NCBI GenBank assembly: GCA_036398215.1
Contig: DASWHK010000323.1
Location: 1 to 15,828, forward strand
Reading direction: 5' to 3'
Length of the DNA: 15,828 nt
Source: DASWHK01 sp036398215
Lineage (GTDB): Bacteria; Acidobacteriota; UBA890
The first letter of the stretch is position 1. The number at the start of each line of letters is the position of its first letter. Of the stretch, positions 7,491 to 13,628 are shown in pieces. The notes under the pieces were generated by a model that had not been told where the DNA came from, did no database searches, and was given only the letters and a program-made list of their open reading frames with translations. Made by a program: the position numbers and the translations under genes.

Positions 7491-7514
7491 GAAGAAATGT
7501 CGGAAGAAATGTCG
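7491..7514. repeat. Tandem 12-bp duplication in the leader of the propeller gene
   Basis: GAAGAAATGTCG occurs twice head to tail (7491-7502 and 7503-7514). On the transcript of the minus-strand propeller gene each copy reads CGACATTTCTTC, directly upstream of a CTTCA...TGAAG inverted repeat (about 7478-7494) whose TGAAG arm carries the only Shine-Dalgarno-like GAAG before the ATG. The TTCTTC ends could compete to pair with that GAAG. This reading is inference; a neutral replication-slippage duplication is equally possible. Confidence 0.7.
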
Positions 7515-7544
7515 CCGGGGTCTCTCCGGCGGGCCGGCAAGAGC

Positions 7545-7573
7545 CTTTTACGGGAAGGTCCACGTCTCGTCAA
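7545..7573 (-). promoter_or_regulatory. Likely sigma-70-type promoter of the propeller-oxygenase operon
   Basis: On the minus strand TTGACG (7568-7573) and TAAAAG (7545-7550) are separated by exactly 17 bases (7551-7567). They match the -35 consensus at 5 of 6 positions and the -10 consensus at 4 of 6. Transcription would begin near 7538, giving a leader of about 60 bases that contains the tandem 12-bp repeat and the hairpin before the ATG at 7474. Confidence 0.5.
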
Positions 7574-7844
7574 GCCCGGGGAGTTGGAGACCCCACCCGC
7601 GCGCGGCCCAGCTCGAAAGAAGTGGGGGCGCGGAGACGGCGCCGGCCCCAAACCGCGCGCGCGGTACAGCTCCCGTCGAGAGAGGATCAATCCGTTTCCG
7701 ATCAGCGCGTCGCCGATGGCGAGGTAATTGGCGGCCGGGTGGGTGCCGATTCGGAAAGCCGGTAGCCGTGGCCGTCTCACCCTTACAGACGCGTCGCTGC
7801 GGCGTTCGCCGCCACGCCGCTTCCGCCCCGTCGACCGCCGGAGA
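7574..7844. other. Intergenic region between divergent propeller and Uma2 genes
   Basis: About 270 bases of the 406-base gap between divergent genes. Frames are open on both strands, including the in-frame upstream extension of the propeller gene, but the encoded text is Arg/Pro-rich and unlike any family, and the signal sequence argues against that extension. I see no RNA gene, repeat or clear operator in this part. Confidence 0.4.
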
Positions 7845-7850
7845 TATCAT
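7845..7850 (+). promoter_or_regulatory. Possible -10 box of the Uma2 gene
   Basis: TATCAT matches the -10 consensus at 5 of 6 positions and lies 30 bases before the ATG at 7881, which would leave a short leader carrying the strong ribosome site. The -35 region (TTCCGC/TCCGCC) is poor, so this call is tentative. Confidence 0.35.
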
Positions 7851-7880
7851 GGGCGAAGCACGGCCAGAGGGAGGATCGAC

Positions 7881-8456
7881 ATGCAAGCAGCCACCGCCCT
7901 ACCCGCCCGCCGACGCTTCACGGTGGACGAGTTCGAGCACCTTGCAGAGGTCGGCATTCTCGACGAGGACGACCGCGTCGAGCTGCTCGACGGGGACATC
8001 GTCGAGATGACGCCGATCAGCAGTCAGCACGCCGGAGGCGTGAACGCCCTGATCGCCATCTACGCCGGCCGACTGGGCGATCGAGCCGTGGTCGCCGCCC
8101 AGAACCCCGTGCGCCTCGACGACTTCAACGAGCCCCAGCCCGATCTCTGTCTGCTCCGCCCCCGAGAAGACCGTTACCGCCGCTCCCATCCCGGCGCCGG
8201 CGACGTCCTCCTGCTCATCGAAGTGGCCCACACCTCGCAACCCTACGACCAGGGGATCAAGGCGCCGCTGTACAGCCGCTACGGAGTTCGGGAAACCTGG
8301 GTGGTCGACGTCGATGAATCCACAGTGCACGTGTTTCGCGACCCCTCACCGGCGGGTTACCGCTCGCACGAGCAGCTCCGGCCGGGCGAGACGGTCGCGC
8401 CGGAGGCCTTCCCGGAGGTGCTTGTGGAGGTCGCCGAGATCGTCGGCGCGCCCTGA
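7881..8456 (+). CDS. Uma2-family (DUF820) PD-(D/E)XK endonuclease-like protein
   Basis: The 191-residue protein is full length for the family. After FTVDEFEHL comes the hallmark VELLDGDIVEM (33-43). The catalytic-fold residues follow: QPDL with D88, LLIEVAHTS with E114, and GIKAPLYSRYGV with K127, then ETWVVDVDE. All positions expected for a restriction-endonuclease-like core are present. Uma2 proteins are abundant in cyanobacteria, Acidobacteria and other large genomes. Their substrate and physiological role are poorly known, and a DNA-related role is assumed from the fold. The ATG at 7881 is well supported by AGGGAGGA (7867-7874), while a longer open frame upstream lacks such a site. A small exported-protein gene follows 78 bases downstream on the same strand and may be co-transcribed, though the functions look unrelated. 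Confidence 0.88.
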   Translation: MQAATALPARRRFTVDEFEHLAEVGILDEDDRVELLDGDIVEMTPISSQHAGGVNALIAIYAGRLGDRAVVAAQNPVRLDDFNEPQPDLCLLRPREDRYRRSHPGAGDVLLLIEVAHTSQPYDQGIKAPLYSRYGVRETWVVDVDESTVHVFRDPSPAGYRSHEQLRPGETVAPEAFPEVLVEVAEIVGAP

Positions 8457-8534
8457 CGTATGGCTCTGACCAGGCGTGAACGGGAGCTCCGTTGGGTCGA
8501 GCGGGCTGGCCTGGTTGAGAGAATCGGGGCAACC

Positions 8535-8993
8535 ATGTGCCCTTCGGCGCTAGGAGGCCGGGTCAGTGCCCTGGTGTCACTCGCGGCGATTGGCCTGTTG
8601 ATGGCTGCCACGGTGAGCGCCCAGGCGCCCGCCGCAGCGTCGGCGGGGCAGGACGCGCTCGAGGTCTTCGATTTCTATATCGGCCGAATCGTCCCCACGG
8701 ATCCTGCGGGGCTGGCGATGCAGAGCGATCTGCTGCTGGAGTGGGGCGTCGGCCGACTTGCGATCCGGTTCCGCGGTCGCTGGTCTCGTGAGGGATTCCC
8801 CGACGAGTTCGTCAGCGGTCTGATGGGATGGGATCCCGTGGATAGGGTCATCCGTATCAGCGGCGTCTTCTATCATGGCGCGTATTTCGCCGGAGTGATC
8901 GTCGTGTTGGATCGTGAGAAGCATATCGTCCAGCGACAGTGGACCGGCCACTATCCCCCACCGATTCACGAAGTGATCCGAGGCGTGCGATGA
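8535..8993 (+). CDS. Small exported protein of unknown function
   Basis: The 152-residue product begins with a cleavable-type signal peptide: GRVSALVSLAAIGLLMAATVSAQA, with a likely cut after AQA near residue 29. The ATG at 8535 is chosen for this reason; an in-frame ATG at 8460, only 3 bases after the Uma2 stop, would bury the signal behind 25 charged residues. The mature part contains FDFYIGRIVP, FRGRW, MGWDPVDRVIRISGVFYHG and IVQRQWTGHYPPP. These alternating strands and conserved-looking Trp/Gly positions suggest a small beta-barrel, as in DUF1579 or lipocalin-like proteins. I cannot assign a family. The end at HEVIRGVR is abrupt, so a frameshifted or shortened C-terminus is possible. It probably resides in the periplasm. 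No regulation is visible. Confidence 0.6.
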   Translation: MCPSALGGRVSALVSLAAIGLLMAATVSAQAPAAASAGQDALEVFDFYIGRIVPTDPAGLAMQSDLLLEWGVGRLAIRFRGRWSREGFPDEFVSGLMGWDPVDRVIRISGVFYHGAYFAGVIVVLDREKHIVQRQWTGHYPPPIHEVIRGVR

Positions 8994-9126
8994 TGTGGAC
9001 GGAACTTCTCGTAACCTCGGCCATGACCGCCCATGAAGCCCGGCGGTGGGGTAGGCTTTCTCGATGAGCGGCCGCTCGGCCACGGTTCGGGATTCCCTCG
9101 ATCCGGCAGACGGTGGAAGAAGAACG

Positions 9127-10242
9127 ATGATCAAGACCCGGCGACGACTCTCCCGAAACCTGATCGCGTGCGCCCTTGGGCTCGCGGCCATCCTGGTTTC
9201 CGCAGCGGCCGGCGGCGCCCCTGCCACCGGCGAATGGCTCTACGTCTGCAACCAGAACGACGCGACCGTGTCGGTGATCGACATGGGGACCCAGGCCGTC
9301 GTGCGGACGATCGATCTGCAGGAGCTCGGGTTCTCCGCCAACGCCAAGCCCCATCACATCGCGGTCGAGCCTGACGGCTCGTACTGGTACGTAACGCTCA
9401 TCGGCGACAACCAGATCGTCAAGCTCGACCGCGACGACCGCGTCGCCGGCCAGGTCGAGTTCGAGACCCCCGGCATGTTGGCGCTGCACCCGACCGAGGA
9501 CTGGCTGTTCGTCGCCCGCTCGATGACCGCCGTCAATCCGCCGCAGCGAATCGGGATGATCCGTCGCTCGAGCATGGAGATCGACGAGCTGCCGATCTTC
9601 TTTCCGCGGCCCCACGCGCTGGCGCTGCAGCCGCTGACCAACACCGTCTACACGGCCAGCCTGGGGGTGAACCAGATGGCCGCGGTCGGCTTCGAGGACG
9701 AGGACATCGAGCTGGTCAATGTCGAGGGCGAGCCGCACGCGCTGATGCAGTTCGCGCTCTCGCCCGACGGCCGCACGCTGGCGGTATCGGCGGAGCTTTC
9801 GCACAAGGTGATGCTCATCGACATCGGCGAGCCGCTGGCGCCGCGGATCACCGACGTGATCGACGTCGGCGCGCAGCCGTTCGACCCGATCTTCACCCGC
9901 GACGGCCGCTGGCTGTATGTTCCCAACAAGGCGGCGAACACGGTCACCGTGATCGACATGGACACGCGGCGGGTGGCGCGGGTGATCGAAGGCAATGGCC
10001 TGGCGCAGCCGCACGGCGTCGCCCTCTCGCCCGACGGCCGCTTCGTGTACATCTCGAACAACAACACCGGCGCCCCCCACGATATGGCGGCGATGGCCGG
10101 TGGCGAGCACGCCGAGCACGCCCCGGCGCCGGCGCCGGGCCTCGGGACCGTAGTGGTCATCGACACGGAGACGCAGAGCATCGTCGAGGTGATCGAGGTC
10201 GGCCACAACGCGACGGGGATGGGCGCCAGCGGGCGTCGCTAA
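9127..10242 (+). CDS. Secreted YVTN-type beta-propeller protein
   Basis: The 371-residue protein has a signal peptide (basic MIKTRRRLSR, then LIACALGLAAILVSAAAGG). About seven blades follow, of the type WLYVPNKAANTVTVIDMDTRRVARVI and GVALSPDGRFVYISN, as in YVTN/NHL-like propellers related to the cytochrome cd1 and nitrous-oxide-reductase folds. No haem-binding CxxCH is present, so it is not itself a cytochrome. The last blade carries an inserted His/Met/Glu loop (HDMAAMAGGEHAEH, then a Pro-Ala run) that could bind metal. The ATG at 9127 is preceded by GGAAGAAG 5 bases upstream and starts the signal peptide; the in-frame ATG at 9064 lacks both. It probably acts in the periplasm or on the surface as a binding protein. 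The gene is convergent with the permease gene and separate from the TolB-like propeller operon. Confidence 0.86.
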   Translation: MIKTRRRLSRNLIACALGLAAILVSAAAGGAPATGEWLYVCNQNDATVSVIDMGTQAVVRTIDLQELGFSANAKPHHIAVEPDGSYWYVTLIGDNQIVKLDRDDRVAGQVEFETPGMLALHPTEDWLFVARSMTAVNPPQRIGMIRRSSMEIDELPIFFPRPHALALQPLTNTVYTASLGVNQMAAVGFEDEDIELVNVEGEPHALMQFALSPDGRTLAVSAELSHKVMLIDIGEPLAPRITDVIDVGAQPFDPIFTRDGRWLYVPNKAANTVTVIDMDTRRVARVIEGNGLAQPHGVALSPDGRFVYISNNNTGAPHDMAAMAGGEHAEHAPAPAPGLGTVVVIDTETQSIVEVIEVGHNATGMGASGRR

Positions 10243-10250
10243 CCGGCAGG

Positions 10251-10354
10251 CTCGATCGCGCGGACCAAAGCCTTCTGACTCGCAGGTCAAGAACATCTCG
10301 ATCCCGACGCAGGCGGAGAGGTTCGATCGGGCGGATCAACGCTTTCTGACTCGC
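10251..10354. repeat. Pair of imperfect 33-bp direct repeats between convergent genes
   Basis: The segments at 10251-10283 and 10322-10354 match at 28 of 33 positions, with a period of 71 bases; both contain TCGATCG near the left end and TTCTGACTCGC at the right end. AGG precedes both copies. They fill most of the 144-base gap between the YVTN propeller and the permease gene. Read as plus-strand codons, the copies give LDRADQSLLTR and FDRADQRFLTR, and none of the differences falls on a second codon position. This hints at a decayed coding repeat, but that is inference. Confidence 0.6.
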
Positions 10355-10386
10355 TACAAACATCATCATGCTCAGAGGATGGAGCA

Positions 10387-13062
10387 CTACGTCCGCCGCA
10401 GCGCTTGCAGCGGATCCAGCCGGGCCGCTCGCCACGCCGGCAGCACCGCGGCTGCAGCAGCCGTCGCCAGGAGCGTCGCGGCAACGGCAATGAACGTCCA
10501 CGGGTCGCGCGGGCTGACATCGACCAGGAATGCCTCCAGGAGACCGGTCAGCCACCAGGCCGCGAGCAGACCGGCGGCGGTGCCGGCGACCGCGATGCGG
10601 GCCGCGCCACCGACGACTCCCCGGACCACGACCGCCTGCGACGCCCCCAGTGCGGTCCTCACGGCGATCTCCTGGGTACGCTGGGCGACGGCGAACGACT
10701 GCAGCGCGTAGATGCCGATCGCGGCCAGCAGCAGGGCCAGCGCCGCGAACGACCCCAGCACCGACATGGTGGTCCGCTGGCCGGAAACGCCGCCGGCGAG
10801 CCGGTTGTCGAGAGTATCGATGCCGGCGGCGAGGCCGTCGTCCAAGGCGCCGATCTGTTCGCGTACGACGCCCATGAGCGCGGCATCGGAGCCCCCGGCG
10901 CCGCGTACCAGCAGCGCCATCTTCCCGGCGGTGCGCGGCACCTGCCGGAACAGGATGTACATCGCCTCGTGAACGTCGGAGTCGAAGCCGAAGTTGCGCA
11001 CGTCTTCGGCGACGCCGATCACGGTGAGCCACGGTGAGCCTTCGGGGGCCTCCATGCTGGTGGCGCGGATTCTCCTGCCCAGCGGGTCCTCTCCGGGCCA
11101 GAAGGTCTCGGCGGCGGCGCGGCTGACGATCACGACCCGCTGACCGTTGGCGGCGTCACGGCTGTCGAACGGGCGGCCCGCCAGCAACGGGATCTCGAGG
11201 GTTTCGAAGTAGTCGTCGCTGACGGCCCGATACTCGGCGGCCAGGTCGAGGTCCGGCCTGCCCTCCACGGCTACCCAGCCGTTGCCGCCGTCGCCGGCCG
11301 GCGGTGGGTTGGCGACCGCCACCGACGCGATCCCGGACAGCGAGCCGAAGCGCTCGAGGAGGGCCTCCCAGATGCCGACCCGGTTGCTGGGATCGGCGAG
11401 GAGCCGCGGCGAGCTGGCGGCGACGTCGGCGACCACCACGCCGCGCGGTTCGAAGCCGAGCTCTCGACCCACCAGCGTGGTGAAGCTCAACAGCAAGAGC
11501 CCGGCGCCGGTCAGAAGGAGAACCGCGAGGGCGATCTCGCCGGCGACCAGAAGCGTCGCCGGACCGCGCCCGGCACCGCCGCTGAAGCGCGCTCCGGCCG
11601 CCATCGCGGTCTTCGGCGCAGCGCCCGAGGCGTTGATCGCGGGCGCCAGCCCGGCGAGCGCGCCGGCCAGCAACGACGCAAGGACCGCGAACGCCAGGAC
11701 CCATCCATCGACCGCGATCTCCGTGGTGCGCGGCAACGCCTCCGCGAGGCGCGCCGAGACTGTTGCCGCGACTCGCCAGGCGAGCAACACGCCAAGCCCA
11801 CCCCCCAGCAAGGCGAGCACCAGGTTCTCGACGATCTGCTGCTGGATGATCCGCAGGCGGCCGGCGCCGAGCGCGACGCGCACCGCGATCTCCTGGCGGC
11901 GCGCCGAGCTGCGCGCGAAGTTGATCCCCGCGAGGTTGGCGCAGGCCAACAGAAACACGAAGCCGACGGCGCTCATCAGCAGCGTCAACGTCCCGCTGAT
12001 CCGGCCGGTCAACCGTTCGTGCAGGGGCTCGACGTGGACGCCCCACGAGTAGACGCCGGCCGGGTCGCTGGCGCGAATCCCCGCGGCGATGGTGCCGAGA
12101 TCGTCACCGGCCTCACGGATGCTCACGCCGGGCCGCAGGCGGGCGACGGCGAACCAGTTGATGTTGTTGCGCATGGCGCCGGTCTGGGGACGATAGCGAT
12201 AGGGCAGCCAGACGTCGGTGCCCTGCGGGAACTCGAGCCCGGCGGGCACGACGCCGACGATCTCGCGCGGCTGTCCCTGGATGAACAGCTCGGCGTCGAG
12301 CCCCGGATCGGCTCCCATCACCCGTTCCCAGAATCCCTGCGACACGACCGCCACCGGGGCGTCCGCCTGGCTCTCTTCTTCGGTGAAGGCGCGGCCGAGG
12401 TGCATCGGCATGCCGACCACCTCGAAGAACGCCCCGCCGACGATGGCGCCCGGCGCAAAGAAGGCCCCCTCGGGCGTCATCACGGTCACCGTGCTCTCGT
12501 GGTGATGGATGGCGGTGGCGGCCAGCGTGTTGTTGCGCTCCTTCCAGTCGACCCAGTTGCCCTGCGACACGTAGGGGAACCAGTTGCCGGCCTCGCCCAT
12601 CGAGTGCAGCGCCACCAGACGATCAGGCTCCGGGAATGGCAGGGGCCGGAGGAGAACCCGCTCGACGACCGTGAAGGTCGCCGTGGTCAGGCCGATGCCG
12701 AGCCCGAAGATCACGATGGCAAGCGCCGCGAAACCCGGGGCCTGCCGGATGCGGCGCAGCGCCAGGCCGAAATCGCGGCTGACGTTGTCGAGCCAGCTGC
12801 GCAGCCGTAGTGATCCCTCGCGGCGCCGCGCCGACAGGTATAGGCGGCGGCGGGATTCCTCGACCCCACCGAAGCGCCGCTCCGCCTCGGCGCGCGCCTC
12901 ATCCGGATCGAGCCCGCCGGCGATGAGCTCCTCGGTACGCAAAGCGATGTGGGCCCGGATCTCGGCGTCGATCTGGCGCGCCAAATCCCGATCGCGGCGC
13001 TTCACGGGCGCACCGGCGGGCCAGCTGCGGGGCCAGGAAGCGCCCCGGCGCGTATCGCCCAT
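10387..13062 (-). CDS. ADOP-type duplicated FtsX/MacB-like ABC permease
   Basis: The 891-residue protein has the full ADOP layout. The N-terminal cytoplasmic prefix (about 25-80, IDAEIRAHIALRTEELIAGG, EARAEAERRFGG) is followed by a first membrane segment (110-135), a MacB-type extracytoplasmic domain, and a three-helix FtsX block with the RRQEIAVRVALGAGR loop. A second MacB-type copy then ends in another FtsX block with RTQEIAVRTALGAS and the typical finish PAWRAARLDPLQALR. The two near-identical EIAVRxALGA loops show the internal duplication directly. Such permeases are called orphan because, as here, no ATPase gene is adjacent; the partner and substrate are unknown. They act in the inner membrane, possibly exporting peptides or lipids or transmitting mechanical force. 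It lies 61 bases downstream of padR on the same strand. The ATG at 13060-13062 has AAGGGG about 12 bases upstream. Confidence 0.93.
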   Translation of the reverse strand: MGDTRRGASWPRSWPAGAPVKRRDRDLARQIDAEIRAHIALRTEELIAGGLDPDEARAEAERRFGGVEESRRRLYLSARRREGSLRLRSWLDNVSRDFGLALRRIRQAPGFAALAIVIFGLGIGLTTATFTVVERVLLRPLPFPEPDRLVALHSMGEAGNWFPYVSQGNWVDWKERNNTLAATAIHHHESTVTVMTPEGAFFAPGAIVGGAFFEVVGMPMHLGRAFTEEESQADAPVAVVSQGFWERVMGADPGLDAELFIQGQPREIVGVVPAGLEFPQGTDVWLPYRYRPQTGAMRNNINWFAVARLRPGVSIREAGDDLGTIAAGIRASDPAGVYSWGVHVEPLHERLTGRISGTLTLLMSAVGFVFLLACANLAGINFARSSARRQEIAVRVALGAGRLRIIQQQIVENLVLALLGGGLGVLLAWRVAATVSARLAEALPRTTEIAVDGWVLAFAVLASLLAGALAGLAPAINASGAAPKTAMAAGARFSGGAGRGPATLLVAGEIALAVLLLTGAGLLLLSFTTLVGRELGFEPRGVVVADVAASSPRLLADPSNRVGIWEALLERFGSLSGIASVAVANPPPAGDGGNGWVAVEGRPDLDLAAEYRAVSDDYFETLEIPLLAGRPFDSRDAANGQRVVIVSRAAAETFWPGEDPLGRRIRATSMEAPEGSPWLTVIGVAEDVRNFGFDSDVHEAMYILFRQVPRTAGKMALLVRGAGGSDAALMGVVREQIGALDDGLAAGIDTLDNRLAGGVSGQRTTMSVLGSFAALALLLAAIGIYALQSFAVAQRTQEIAVRTALGASQAVVVRGVVGGAARIAVAGTAAGLLAAWWLTGLLEAFLVDVSPRDPWTFIAVAATLLATAAAAAVLPAWRAARLDPLQALRRT

Positions 13063-13123
13063 CCAATCGATCGCCCCTTCGGCCGCGGCCGACGTCGGGC
13101 CGCGCAGGCGTTGGCCGGGCCGC

Positions 13124-13474
13124 TCACTCGTCGCCCCCGCGAAGCTGGAGGATGCCCGCGACGGAAACGGCGTAGCGAGTCCAGGTATCGGCCGCCGCTT
13201 CGAGGCGCTCCTGCCCCTTGGCGGTCAGCTCGTAGTACCGGGCCCGCCGATTGTTCTCGGTCGTGCCCCAGGTCGCGCGCACCAGGCGGCGGCCCTCCAG
13301 CCGGTGCAGCGCCTGGTAGATCGCGCTGTCCTCGACGCCAAGGGCTCCGTCCGAGTGCCTCTCCAGCCAGCTGGCGATGCCGTAGCCGTGGGCGCGCCCC
13401 TGGCTCAGCGCCTTGAGGACCAGCAGATCGAGGGTTCCCTTCAGCAGCGGCAGCGTGGCGCGATCGATTTTCAT
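13124..13474 (-). CDS. PadR-family transcriptional regulator
   Basis: The 116-residue protein is a typical PadR winged helix. KGTLDLLVLKALSQG (12-26) is the first helix pair, HGYGIASWL (29-37) is the family signature, DSAIYQALHRLEGRRLV (49-65) is the recognition helix and following strand, and RRARYYELTAKGQERL (76-91) is the wing and start of the dimerisation helix. The short C-terminal helix is that of subfamily s2-like members. PadR proteins repress neighbouring transport genes and are released by small effectors. In Acidobacteria they regularly precede ADOP permeases, as here. The ATG at 13472-13474 has GGGGAG about 8 bases upstream. A possible promoter with TTGACA lies at 13532-13537. The effector cannot be inferred. 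Confidence 0.94.
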   Translation of the reverse strand: MKIDRATLPLLKGTLDLLVLKALSQGRAHGYGIASWLERHSDGALGVEDSAIYQALHRLEGRRLVRATWGTTENNRRARYYELTAKGQERLEAAADTWTRYAVSVAGILQLRGGDE

Positions 13475-13497
13475 AGAGAAGACTCCCCATAGGCTCT

Positions 13498-13537
13498 AAG
13501 GGGAAGGATCTTGAACCATCGAAGGGGATGCTGTCAA
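13498..13537 (-). promoter_or_regulatory. Possible padR-permease promoter with repeated AAGGGGA elements
   Basis: A perfect TTGACA -35 hexamer (13532-13537) lies on the minus strand; the best -10 candidates 16-18 bases downstream (such as TCAAGA at 13509-13514) are poor. On the plus strand AAGGGGAAG (13498-13506) and AAGGGGATG (13522-13530) repeat about two helical turns apart, flanking the -10 area. Direct repeats so placed could be regulator half-sites. PadR usually binds dyads, so assignment to PadR is speculative. Confidence 0.35.
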
Positions 13538-13546
13538 ACGTTTTTG

Positions 13547-13603
13547 CCCCCGTCTCTCGCCAGAGGCAGGGGGTGCGTCGCCGCCTGGCGGCACCCGCCG
13601 CCA
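13547..13603. terminator. Two GC hairpins downstream of the right-hand membrane/SpeE-like gene
   Basis: CCCCC (13547-13551) pairs with GGGGG (13569-13573) around an inner CTCT/AGAG stem, and TGGCGGC (13586-13592) pairs with GCCGCCA (13597-13603) over an ACCC loop. Both follow the stop at 13629 of the minus-strand membrane/SpeE-like gene and precede the padR promoter. They could separate the two transcripts. Neither is followed by a T-run on the minus strand, so termination is unproven. Confidence 0.35.
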
Positions 13604-13628
13604 ATTGTTCTCGCGGGAGCCGGCCCGC

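Noticed and set aside
6506..7492. 328-codon plus-strand frame with repeating VGxPD/VGVHxVD text
   Set aside because: The periodicity simply mirrors the six blades of the minus-strand propeller gene.
7475..7780. N-terminal extension of the propeller protein to an ATG at 7780
   Set aside because: It would bury the signal sequence 100 residues inside, runs through the predicted promoter and encodes Arg/Pro-rich text.
8857..10296. 479-codon minus-strand open frame antisense to the YVTN propeller
   Set aside because: Composition (runs of Asp, His, Arg, Val) is typical of an antisense shadow; the plus strand has a signal peptide, ribosome site and propeller repeats.
11021..11040. Tandem ACGGTGAGCC x2 inside the permease gene
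   Set aside because: Short coding coincidence within the GSPWLTV segment; the reading frame and family sequence are normal there.
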